From Ga0077536 sp035325705 (GTDB lineage: Bacteria; Pseudomonadota; Gammaproteobacteria; Ga0077536), in assembly GCA_035325705.1 (NCBI GenBank), contig DAOKZI010000013.1, forward strand, positions 62,001 through 126,000: 64,000 nucleotides of DNA, written 5' to 3'. A program made the translations under genes and the position numbers. The notes under the pieces were generated by a model that searched no databases, was not told the DNA's origin, and was given only the letters and a program-made list of their open reading frames with translations. Within the stretch, counting starts at the first letter, position 1. Each line of letters opens with the position of its first letter. Positions 33,030-40,602 of the stretch are shown here, piece after piece.

Positions 33030-34016
33030 TTGAAACTCGCGAGCCTCACACAGGGTGGACGCGACGGCACGCTCGTCGTCGTCTCGCGCGATCTGAGGCG
33101 CGCCGCGCGCGTGCCGGCGATCGCCCCGACGCTGCAGTGCGCGCTGGACGACTGGGCCGCGCTCGCGCCGCGTCTCGCCGCGGCCGCCGCCGAGCTCGAA
33201 GCCGGGCGCTGCGCCGACAGCTTCGCCTTCGCGCCGGCCGCCTGCGCCGCACCGTTGCCGCGCGCCTACCAGTGGGTCGACGGCAGCGCCTACGTCAACC
33301 ACGTCGAGCTCGTGCGCAAGGCGCGCGGCGCCGAAATGCCCGCGAGCTTCTGGCACGATCCGCTCGTCTACCAGGGCGGTTCGGACGATCTGCTCGGGCC
33401 GCGCGCGCCGATCCTCGCGGTCGACGAAGCGCACGGTATCGATCTCGAAGCCGAAGTCGCCGTGATCACCGACGACGTGCCGATCGGCACGACGGCGGAA
33501 GCCGCGGCGGCGCACGTGAAGCTGCTCGTGCTCGTCAACGACGTCTCGTTGCGCGAGCTCATACCGGCGGAGCTCGCAAAGGGCTTCGGCTTCTACCAGT
33601 CCAAGCCCGCGACGGCCTTCTCGCCCGTCGCCGTCACCCCGGACGAGCTCGGCGATCGCTGGCGCGACGGCAAGGTGCACCTGCCGCTGCGCGCCTGGGT
33701 CAACGATGCCCGGCTAGGCGCCCCCGAATGCGGCGTCGACATGACCTTCGGCTTCCACGAGCTGATCGCGCACGTGACGAAGACGCGCCGCCTCGGCGCC
33801 GGCACGATCCTCGGCTCGGGCACGATTTCGAACTACGACCGCAGCCGCGGCTCGGCCTGCCTCGCCGAGCGTCGCATGCTGGAGACGCTCGAGTTCGGCG
33901 CGCCGCGCACGCCCTTTCTCAAGTTCGGCGATCGCGTGCGCATCGAGATGCTGGACGCGGCCGGCGCGAGCATCTTCGGCGCGATCGAACAGCGTGTGGA
34001 TCGCGTCGGCGCGTGA
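33030..34016 (+). CDS. Fumarylacetoacetate hydrolase family protein
   Basis: 328 residues from a TTG at 33030 preceded by GAGG. KLASLTQGGRDGTLVVVSRD, PRAYQWVDGSAYVNHVELVRKARG, and the metal-binding GIDLEAEVAVI (Glu/Asp ligands) with ELAKGFGFYQSKPATAFSPVAVTPDE identify the bacterial fumarylacetoacetase branch. It hydrolyses fumarylacetoacetate to fumarate and acetoacetate, the last step after HmgA and isomerisation. It starts the plus-strand operon (hydrolase, monooxygenase, MBL-fold, DUF2783). GTILGSGTISNYDRSRGSACLAERR is the conserved C-terminal block, slightly shorter than in many relatives. Confidence 0.9.
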   Translation: MKLASLTQGGRDGTLVVVSRDLRRAARVPAIAPTLQCALDDWAALAPRLAAAAAELEAGRCADSFAFAPAACAAPLPRAYQWVDGSAYVNHVELVRKARGAEMPASFWHDPLVYQGGSDDLLGPRAPILAVDEAHGIDLEAEVAVITDDVPIGTTAEAAAAHVKLLVLVNDVSLRELIPAELAKGFGFYQSKPATAFSPVAVTPDELGDRWRDGKVHLPLRAWVNDARLGAPECGVDMTFGFHELIAHVTKTRRLGAGTILGSGTISNYDRSRGSACLAERRMLETLEFGAPRTPFLKFGDRVRIEMLDAAGASIFGAIEQRVDRVGA

Positions 34017-34041
34017 GCGGGGAACGCCGGGCGCGCCGTCG

Positions 34042-35709
34042 ATGAAAGATCGATACGCCCAGATCGACATGGCGACGCAGCGCGCACGCGCCGCCCGCCG
34101 CGTGTTCCCCTGCGCGCCGCGCGGCGGCCGCGAACGAGTGCCGGTCGCGATCGTCGGCGCCGGGCCGGTCGGACTCGCCGCAGCGGTGGATCTCACCGAG
34201 CGCGGCATCGCCTGCGTCGTGCTCGACAAAGTCAACACGCTGTCGGACGGCTCGCGCGCGATCTGCTGGGCGAAGCGCAGCCTCGAAATCTGCGATCGAT
34301 TGGGCGTCGCGGGCCCGATGATGGACAAGGGCATCACCTGGAACGTCGGGCGCGTCTACTGCGGCGACGATCCGCGGCCGCTCTACAGCTTCGATCTGCT
34401 GCCGGATCGGCAGCAGAAATTTCCGGCCTTCATCAATCTCCAGCAGTACTGCGCCGAGGAGTATCTGATCGATCGCCTCCTGGCGCGGGGCGGCGAAATC
34501 CGCTGGCAGCACGAGGTGCGCGATCTGAGGCAGTCCGCCGACGGCGTGATGCTCGGCGTGCATACGCCCGCGGGCGACTACACGCTGCGCTGCGAGTATG
34601 TGATCGCCGCCGATGGCTGCCGCAGCGGACTGCGCACCGGCATGGGCCTGGACTTCGACGGCCGCACCTTCGAGGACAACTTCCTCATCGTCGATCTGCG
34701 CATGCAAGCCCCTTTCCCCGCCGAGCGGCGCTTCTGGTTCAAGGCGCCGTTCAACGAGGGCCGCACGGCGCTGATGCATCAACAGCCCGACGGCCTGTGG
34801 CGGCTCGACTTCCAGCTCGGCCGGGACATCGATCGCGAGCAGGCAATCCGCGAAGAGAACGTGAGCCCGCGCGTGCGCGCGATGCTCGGGCCGGACATCG
34901 ACTTCGAGTACGAATGGATCAGCCTCTACACCTTCCAGTGCCGGCGCATGCAGCGCTTCGTGCACGAGCGCGTCGTGTTCGCCGGCGACGCCGCGCATCT
35001 CGTGTCGCCATTCGGCGCTCGCGGCGCCAACGGCGGACTGCAGGACGTCGACAACCTCGGCTGGAAGCTCGCGCGCGTGCTGCGCGGCGAGTCCGGCCCG
35101 GCGCTGCTCGCGAGCTATGACGAAGAGCGCCGTTTCGGCGCCGACGAGAACATCGCGAACTCGACCCGCGCGACCGATTTCATGACGCCGAAGACCGTCG
35201 TCGAACGCGCCTTCCGCGACGCCGTGCTCGAGCTCGCCGCAGGCCATGCCTTCGCGCGCGCCTTCGTCAACAGCGGGCGGCTGTCCGTGCCCTGCTCGCT
35301 GCGCGGCTCCTCGCTGACGACGCCGGATCGCGAGGCTTTCGATGCGGTCCTCGCGCCGGGCGAGGTCTGCGTCGACGCGCCGGTGCAGCGCGACGGGCGG
35401 CCCGGCTGGCTGCTCGAGTCGCTGCGCGGGGACTTCGCCTGTCTCTACTTCGGCGGCCCCGGCGCGCTCGGGCGCGGGCCGCTCGCCGCGCAACTGCCGC
35501 CGGGCGTGGCGCTCGTCTACGTCGGCCAGGAGGCCGGCCCGGCCGTCGATCTCGTCGACCTCGGCGGCGGCCTCGCCCGCCGCTACGGCGCCGCACCGGG
35601 CACGATTTATCTCGTGCGTCCCGATCAGCACGTCGCGGCGCGCTGGAAAGCCTTCGATCCCGCCGCGCTGCGCAGCGCTCACGCCCGCGCCTGCGCGGTG
35701 CGCGCGTAG
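34042..35709 (+). CDS. FAD-dependent aromatic-ring monooxygenase
   Basis: 555 residues of the PheA/TfdB-MhpA class of flavoprotein hydroxylases. The FAD-binding VAIVGAGPVGLAAAVDL is near residue 32, the DG motif in VIAADGCRSGLR near residue 195, and the GD motif in VVFAGDAAHLVSPFGARGANGG near residue 320. A C-terminal thioredoxin-like extension (about 400-555) is as in this class. It would hydroxylate a phenolic ring using NAD(P)H and O2. Its place between the homogentisate-pathway genes suggests a phenolic or hydroxyphenyl-acid feeder step, but the substrate is unknown. It begins 25 bp after the hydrolase. Confidence 0.85.
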   Translation: MKDRYAQIDMATQRARAARRVFPCAPRGGRERVPVAIVGAGPVGLAAAVDLTERGIACVVLDKVNTLSDGSRAICWAKRSLEICDRLGVAGPMMDKGITWNVGRVYCGDDPRPLYSFDLLPDRQQKFPAFINLQQYCAEEYLIDRLLARGGEIRWQHEVRDLRQSADGVMLGVHTPAGDYTLRCEYVIAADGCRSGLRTGMGLDFDGRTFEDNFLIVDLRMQAPFPAERRFWFKAPFNEGRTALMHQQPDGLWRLDFQLGRDIDREQAIREENVSPRVRAMLGPDIDFEYEWISLYTFQCRRMQRFVHERVVFAGDAAHLVSPFGARGANGGLQDVDNLGWKLARVLRGESGPALLASYDEERRFGADENIANSTRATDFMTPKTVVERAFRDAVLELAAGHAFARAFVNSGRLSVPCSLRGSSLTTPDREAFDAVLAPGEVCVDAPVQRDGRPGWLLESLRGDFACLYFGGPGALGRGPLAAQLPPGVALVYVGQEAGPAVDLVDLGGGLARRYGAAPGTIYLVRPDQHVAARWKAFDPAALRSAHARACAVRA

Positions 35710-35745
35710 ACTAAGCCTCGAGTCTCATTCCGACGGAGCAAGCCG

Positions 35746-36696
35746 ATGAGCAAAGCATTCGCATCCCAAGGCGATCTCGCCCCGAAGACCGTCAGCTTTA
35801 CCAAGCTCGCCGACAACGCCTATGCGTATACCGCGGAGGGGGATCCGAACACGGGCGTGGTGATCGGTGATGACTGCGTGATGGTGATCGACGCCCAGGC
35901 GACGCCGGTGATGGCGCAGGATGTCGTGCGCCACATCCGTACCGTCACCGACAAGCCGATCCGGCACGTCGTGCTCTCGCACTACCACGCCGTGCGCGTG
36001 CTCGGCGCGAGCGGTTACGGCGCGCAGAACATCATCGCGAGCCGCGACACTTACGACTTGATCGTCGAGCGCGGGGCCCAGGACTATCAGTCGGAGTTCG
36101 AACGCTTCCCGCGGCTGTTCCAGGCCGTGGACTCGATTCCGGGCCTGACCTGGCCGACGATCGTCTTCGAGCGCGAGCTGAGACTGTTCCTCGGCCGCAC
36201 CGAGGTGCGCCTGCTGCAGCTCGGCCGCGGCCACACCAAGGGCGACACGCTCGCCTGGCTGCCGCGCGAGCGCGTGCTGTTCAGCGGGGATCTGGTCGAA
36301 TTCAACGCGACGCCCTACACCGGCGACGCTTATCTGCGCGACTGGCCCGCGACCCTCGATCGCATCGCCGAGCTGCAGCCGCGCGCGCTGGTGCCGGGAC
36401 GCGGCGATGCCCTGCAGACGCCCGATCAGGTCGCCGACGCCCTGCGCGGCACGCGCGCCTTCGTCACGCGGATGTATGAAAGCGTGCGCGCCGCGCGCGC
36501 CGCCGGCAAGAGCCTGAAGCAGGCCTACGACGAAACCTATGCGGCGCTGAAGCCCGAGTTCGGCCACTGGGTGATCTTCGATCACTGCCTGCCCTTCGAC
36601 ATCAGCCGCGCCTACGACGAAGCGGGAGGCCTGGACGATCCGCGCATCTGGACGGCCGAACGCGACGCGGAGATGTGGCAGTCGCTCGCCCGCTAG
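35746..36696 (+). CDS. Metallo-beta-lactamase-fold protein with altered metal site
   Basis: 316 residues. The fold is clear: NTGVVIGDDCVMVIDAQATP, LGRGHTKGDTLAWLP with the later His, and VLFSGDLVEFN with the bridging Asp. The usual HxHxDH motif is here SHYHAVRVLGA: His79 and His81 remain but the Asp and His at positions 83-84 are Val and Arg. The second metal site should therefore be absent or rebuilt. Similar sequences sit in homogentisate clusters of other proteobacteria as far as I recall. It may be a hydrolase for a thioester or lactone intermediate or a non-catalytic variant. It follows the monooxygenase by 36 bp. Confidence 0.8.
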   Translation: MSKAFASQGDLAPKTVSFTKLADNAYAYTAEGDPNTGVVIGDDCVMVIDAQATPVMAQDVVRHIRTVTDKPIRHVVLSHYHAVRVLGASGYGAQNIIASRDTYDLIVERGAQDYQSEFERFPRLFQAVDSIPGLTWPTIVFERELRLFLGRTEVRLLQLGRGHTKGDTLAWLPRERVLFSGDLVEFNATPYTGDAYLRDWPATLDRIAELQPRALVPGRGDALQTPDQVADALRGTRAFVTRMYESVRAARAAGKSLKQAYDETYAALKPEFGHWVIFDHCLPFDISRAYDEAGGLDDPRIWTAERDAEMWQSLAR

Positions 36697-36709
36697 CGGA
36701 GCCGTCGCG

Positions 36710-36898
36710 ATGCTGCGCGCCGACAATGCGATCGCCGATCCCGACGGCTTCTACGCCGAGCTCCTCGCCCTGTACGCCGGGCTCGATCCGGCGCAAAGCC
36801 TCGAGCTCTGCGCCAAGCTGATCCTGCTGCTCGCGAACGAGGTCGGCGACCGCGAGCGCCTGCAGGAAATTCTCGCTGCGGCGCGCGAGGCGCTTTGA
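36710..36898 (+). CDS. DUF2783 small protein
   Basis: 62 residues: NAIADPDGFYAELLALYAGLD, AQSLELCAKLILLLANEVGD, and a C-terminal helix. Length and the block KLILLLANxxGD match the DUF2783 family, small helical proteins of unknown function often found beside homogentisate or related aromatic-acid genes. It starts 13 bp after the MBL-fold gene, so it is the last gene of this operon. No catalytic motif is visible. Confidence 0.75.
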   Translation: MLRADNAIADPDGFYAELLALYAGLDPAQSLELCAKLILLLANEVGDRERLQEILAAAREAL

Positions 36899-36956
36899 AC
36901 CGCGGATCCCCTACGCTACGCGAAGCGCGATCGTCACGAGCGCCATTTTCGTGGCC

Positions 36957-36990
36957 CTGATGAGCGCAGCGAATCCGGGATCTTCGTCGA
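36957..36990. repeat. Single REP-like repeat unit (partial)
   Basis: CTGATGAGCGCAGCGAATCCGGGATCTTCGTCGA matches the core of the repeat family seen at 30.9, 43.4 and 56.3 kb (GATGAGCGCAGCGAATCCGGGATCTTCG), but its left arm (GTAGCCCG) is degenerate. It lies in the 112-bp convergent gap after DUF2783. Confidence 0.75.
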
Positions 36991-37010
36991 GCCCGACTCG
37001 CCGCTGAGCT

Positions 37011-37532
37011 TCAAAGGCTTTCCTCGATGTCGAGGATCGCATCGAGATGAGATTGCAGCGTCGGCAGCGTCTGCTCGGCGAAGCGCCTGAGATCGGGATC
37101 GTCCGCCGCCTGTGCCTGCTTCTCGAACTCCGCGACGTCCTTGCGGTGATCCTTCACCATCGCCTGCACATAGGCGCGATCGAAGTCCTCGGCGGCCAGA
37201 CCCTTCAGGCGATCGAGCTCCGCCTGCTGCGCCGGCTGCAGGGTTTGTGGGGGCTCGTAGCCCTTGCCCTTCGCGAGCTCGAGCAGCTTCACGTTGACTT
37301 CACCGTGATCCTTGACCATGCGCTGTCCGAAGTCGCGCACCATGTCGTTACGTGCGCGATCGGCGGCGAGTCCGCCGAGCGCGACTTCGGCGAGGCCGCC
37401 CTGCGCCGCCTGCGTGACGAACTCGGTGTCTTTCTCCGACAGCAGATTCGACGCTGCTTGCGCCGCGGCCATCGCGAGCAGCGCGGCACACAGCGCCATC
37501 CTGCCGAGCCAGCCCGGCTTCCGTTGCTTCAT
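37011..37532 (-). CDS. DUF4142 periplasmic ferritin-like protein
   Basis: 173 residues from ATG 37532 with a GGAGGACAGG ribosome region. The signal peptide (PGWLGRMALCAALLAMAAAQAA) precedes a four-helix DUF4142 domain: LLSEKDTEFVTQAAQGGLAEV, FGQRMVKDHGEVNVKLLELA, and AYVQAMVKDHRKDVAEFEKQA, each with the conserved MVxDH repeats. The His/Asp/Glu-rich bundle resembles ferritins. DUF4142 proteins are often stress-linked, but their reaction is unknown. It stands alone between the REP-like unit and a 225-bp gap (37533-37757) in which nothing was recognised. Confidence 0.85.
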   Translation of the reverse strand: MKQRKPGWLGRMALCAALLAMAAAQAASNLLSEKDTEFVTQAAQGGLAEVALGGLAADRARNDMVRDFGQRMVKDHGEVNVKLLELAKGKGYEPPQTLQPAQQAELDRLKGLAAEDFDRAYVQAMVKDHRKDVAEFEKQAQAADDPDLRRFAEQTLPTLQSHLDAILDIEESL

Positions 37533-37757
37533 ATCCCTGTCCTCCGTGTCGCTGTCCTGCGTCGCCGTGCCGCTCGTGGCGCAGGATCCATGCCACGCAC
37601 CGCCGCACGACCTGGCGTCCCACACCGGGCTGGCCCCTATCGAAACGCGCTGCGGCCGTGCAGCGTTTGCACGCGGCGCGCAATTTTTACCAGCACCGCG
37701 GCGCCCGAGCGCCTTCGGCGCCGCGCCCGGCGCTGGCTCGCCGCTTGCAGCGCGCAG

Positions 37758-38213
37758 TCACGGATGCTTCATCACCATCAGACGAAAGAGGACGACGAAG
37801 CAGCAGAAGGCAAGACTGCCGAGCGCGACCCACCAGGCGAAGAGCGGCCAATAGGACGGCGGTATCGTCGTCTCTGCGCTCGCGAGCAGCCTGCGCATGC
37901 GGAGCTGGATCGCGACGACGGGCAGCCAGCACAGGATGGCGAGCGCGTACACGAGGCCCGCGACCAGCAACCAGCCGCGAGCGGGCGGGATGCCGGCCAT
38001 GGCGGCGAGCCAATAGCCCGTGAGCGGCTGGATCACGGCAGCGGGCGCCGTGAACAACCAGTCGGCGAGCACCACCGTGCGCGTCGCGGCCGCGAGGGCA
38101 GCGCGGTCGCGCCGCAGGCTCGCGACGAACAGAGAGAACGCCGTGCCTATGCCCGTGCCGAACAGCACCGTCGAGGACAGCACATGCAGCCACTTGAGCG
38201 TGAGATAGTCCAT
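37758..38213 (-). CDS. DUF2269 integral membrane protein
   Basis: 151 residues with four strongly hydrophobic helices. KWLHVLSSTVLFGTGIGTAFSLF with its conserved WxHxxSxxxxFGxG motif, and the tryptophan/tyrosine-rich IPPSYWPLFAWWVALGSLAF, fit the DUF2269 family of inner-membrane proteins of unknown function. The ATG immediately follows the stop of the SDR-DoxX fusion gene, and such genes are often paired, so they are probably one operon. Confidence 0.82.
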   Translation of the reverse strand: MDYLTLKWLHVLSSTVLFGTGIGTAFSLFVASLRRDRAALAAATRTVVLADWLFTAPAAVIQPLTGYWLAAMAGIPPARGWLLVAGLVYALAILCWLPVVAIQLRMRRLLASAETTIPPSYWPLFAWWVALGSLAFCCFVVLFRLMVMKHP

Positions 38214-39509
38214 TCAGCTCGCAGGCTGCCGTGCGGCGCCCTCGTCGATCCGCGCCAGCAGCCACAGCAGCGCGAGCAGCGGCAGATTCTTCAGCAGCGG
38301 ACCGAACGGATGCAGCCAGAACGCCGGCATCGCGATCGTCACGATCAGCGTGTACACCGCGATCACGGCCATCTGCGCGCGCCATACCCAGGGCCGCAGC
38401 CAGGCCCGCGGTACCCACAGCGACAGCACGGCGCAAACCGCATCGACGAGCACGCCGGCGGCAAGCGCGACGACCGCCGGCGTCCCCGTGAGGCCCGTGG
38501 CGGCGAGCAGCTCGAAGCTGCCTTCGCGCGGGTACAGGCCGGCGGACACGAGCGCACTCCAGGCCCAGGTCGCGGCGACGGCGAGCCGCGCCACCGGCAA
38601 CAGCCAGCCGAGCTCCGCGCGCCGGCGCCAGTCCGCTTTCTCCGCGCGCGGCACGAAGTCGCCGGGATCGCGCGGCGGACGGCCGAGCAGGCGCCGCGTC
38701 GTCGCGACGTCCGCGGTATTGCCTTCGCGCAGCATCGCCAGCGCGGCGCGATCGACCAGCCCCGTGCCCAGCAGCGCGCCACCGGCCCGCGCCAGCGCAT
38801 CGAAGCCGCGCGGCAGCTCGAGCGCGCGCGCGCGGCCGAGGCCGAGTCCCCTGCGCAGGCAGTCGAACCATTCGCGCCAGCGCAGCGCGCGCGGGCCGAC
38901 CAGCACCTGTATGCCGGGGCCGCGCGTTTCGATCAATGCGACGAGCGCCGCGACGAGATCCTCGACGTGGATCGGCTGGAGGCGCGCGCCGCGCGTGTCG
39001 GGCAGCACGATGAGGGGCAGCGTCGCGATCAGCGTGAAGAAGCGCGCGCTCGCGCCGTCCGCGCCGAAGACGAGGCTGGGTCGCACGATGCAGGCCGCAG
39101 GCAGCGCGGCGCGCACGGCGTCTTCGCCGCGGCCTTTCGAGGCCTGATAGGCGGAGACGGCGCTCGTCGCATCGGCGCCGAGCGCCGAGACGTGCACGAA
39201 GCCGCAGCCGACGGCGGCGCAGGCCGCGGCGAGCGCGGCCGGCGCGCGCACGTGTACGCCGTCGAAGCTCGCCTGCGGCGTTTCTTTGAACAGGCCGACC
39301 GCATTGACGACGAGCTCGGTGCCGCGCGCGTCCCGCTGCAGACGGGATCGCCATTGCTCGGCCTGCCAGTCGCGCATGAAATCGATCGCAAGCTCATGCG
39401 CGGCCGCGGGCGCGCGCACGCCGCGCAGGACCGTGTGCCCGCGCGCCTCGAGCGCGGCGACGAGATGCCGGCCGATGAAGCCCTCGGCGCCCAGCACGAG
39501 GACCTTCAT
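38214..39509 (-). CDS. SDR-type nucleoside-sugar-epimerase-like protein fused to a DoxX-like membrane domain
   Basis: About 431 residues from ATG 39509 (an ATG at 39527 would add six residues). The first ~280 residues are an atypical SDR with GAEGFIGRHLVAALEARGH, HVSALGAD, and the modified YQASKGRGE active site, including an RPSLVFGADG block. The C-terminal ~140 residues have four membrane helices (LLPVARLAVAATWAWSALV on) of DoxX-like type. It may be a quinone or NAD(P)H-linked membrane oxidoreductase. This fusion is known from other proteobacteria, but the reaction is not. It abuts the DUF2269 gene. Confidence 0.82.
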   Translation of the reverse strand: MKVLVLGAEGFIGRHLVAALEARGHTVLRGVRAPAAAHELAIDFMRDWQAEQWRSRLQRDARGTELVVNAVGLFKETPQASFDGVHVRAPAALAAACAAVGCGFVHVSALGADATSAVSAYQASKGRGEDAVRAALPAACIVRPSLVFGADGASARFFTLIATLPLIVLPDTRGARLQPIHVEDLVAALVALIETRGPGIQVLVGPRALRWREWFDCLRRGLGLGRARALELPRGFDALARAGGALLGTGLVDRAALAMLREGNTADVATTRRLLGRPPRDPGDFVPRAEKADWRRRAELGWLLPVARLAVAATWAWSALVSAGLYPREGSFELLAATGLTGTPAVVALAAGVLVDAVCAVLSLWVPRAWLRPWVWRAQMAVIAVYTLIVTIAMPAFWLHPFGPLLKNLPLLALLWLLARIDEGAARQPAS

Positions 39510-39544
39510 CGCCGCCCCGCGCAGCAAGCCGCGGCGCGCGGCCG

Positions 39545-40063
39545 ATGATGAACGCCGCGCGCCCCGGCGAGCTCCTGCGCGCCGCGCTCCTCTCCGGTAC
39601 TGTCGCGAGCCTGACGTCCGCGCTCGCCCTGCTCGCCGGCGGGCAACGCGATCTCGACGATCCGATCACGCCGCTGAACGGCCCGAGCCAGTGGATACTC
39701 GGACGTCGCGCGCCCTGCCAGGACGGGCTGCGGCTTCCGCACACGCCGCTCGGTCTGTGCATTCATCACGGCAGCTCGATCTTCTGGGCTTTGTTCTTCG
39801 AGGCGACGCGCTCGCGACCGCCGCCGCCGAGCCCTTACGCCGACTGCATGCGGCCGGCGGCGATCACGGCCGTCGTCGCCGCCTTCGTCGATCTCGTCGT
39901 GACGCCGCCGCGGCTGCGGCCCGGCTTCGAGCGCCGCCTGTCGGCCTCTTCGCTCGCCGGCGTCTATGCCGCCTTTGCGCTCGGGCTCGCCGGCGCGCGC
40001 CTGATCGCGCGCCGGCGTGAAGAATCCCTCAGCTCGCGCGATAGCGCTCGCGCAGCGCCTTGA
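39545..40063 (+). CDS. Hypothetical membrane protein
   Basis: 172 residues, no family recognised. Hydrophobic segments lie at about 9-30 (LLRAALLSGTVASLTSALALLAGG), 72-88, 104-120 and 135-155, so it is probably a small inner-membrane protein with four helices. GPSQWILGRRAPCQDGLRLPHT and SSIFWALFFEATRS are distinctive blocks. It starts 35 bp from the divergent SDR-DoxX gene. Its last 35 bp overlap the end of the convergent four-helix-bundle gene. The start (MMNAARPG) lacks a good ribosome site. Confidence 0.6.
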   Translation: MMNAARPGELLRAALLSGTVASLTSALALLAGGQRDLDDPITPLNGPSQWILGRRAPCQDGLRLPHTPLGLCIHHGSSIFWALFFEATRSRPPPPSPYADCMRPAAITAVVAAFVDLVVTPPRLRPGFERRLSASSLAGVYAAFALGLAGARLIARRREESLSSRDSARAAP

Positions 40064-40496
40064 CGCGATCATGATTCGCGAGCACGCCGTCGAACTGGCG
40101 CTGGACGACGTGACGCGCGTCGGCCGGCAGCGCCTTTTGCAGCGCTTCGCGATACACGCGCACGGCGACGTCCTCGCCGCGCTCGACTTCCTCGAGTATC
40201 GCGAGCGCGTCGCGGCCCGTGACGGCGCTCTTGGTGTCGACCCAGGCGCGATGCAAGGCGCCGGACACGCTGCCGCCGCGCTCGGGGTCACCGCCGAGGC
40301 GGCGCACTTCGCGCTGCAGCTCGGCCGCGCCTTCCGCACAGCGGCGCGCGCCTTCGAGCAGCATCGCCTTCAAGGAAGCCTCGGTGAGGTCTTCGGCCGC
40401 AGCGGTGAAACCGCGCTCGCCGTCTTTCGAGATTTCGATCAAATCGTTGAGGGTCGCGATCGCTTCTTTGTTGAGGTCCTCGCTCGTCTCTGCCAT
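40029..40496 (-). CDS. PA2169-family four-helix-bundle protein (DUF2383)
   Basis: 155 residues from ATG 40496, with GGAGAG as ribosome site. The helical repeat pattern includes ATLNDLIEISKDGERGFTAAAEDL, RRCAEGAAELQREVRRLGG, ALHRAWVDTKSAVTGRDALAILEEVERGED and a final helix. It matches the ferritin-like DUF2383/PA2169 family, which is often stress-induced and of unknown role. It is divergent from the ABC-receiver fusion gene with 106 bp between starts, and convergent and overlapping with the membrane protein gene. Confidence 0.85.
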   Translation of the reverse strand: MAETSEDLNKEAIATLNDLIEISKDGERGFTAAAEDLTEASLKAMLLEGARRCAEGAAELQREVRRLGGDPERGGSVSGALHRAWVDTKSAVTGRDALAILEEVERGEDVAVRVYREALQKALPADARHVVQRQFDGVLANHDRVKALRERYRAS

Positions 40497-40602
40497 GCGC
40501 CGGCTCTCCATGCTGATCCGCCGCTCGAGGCGGACGCGGGCTCCATGCCCGCCTGGCGGGGCTGCTGCAAGCCTCGTGCCCGTAGACGCACGGGGCGCGC
40601 GG

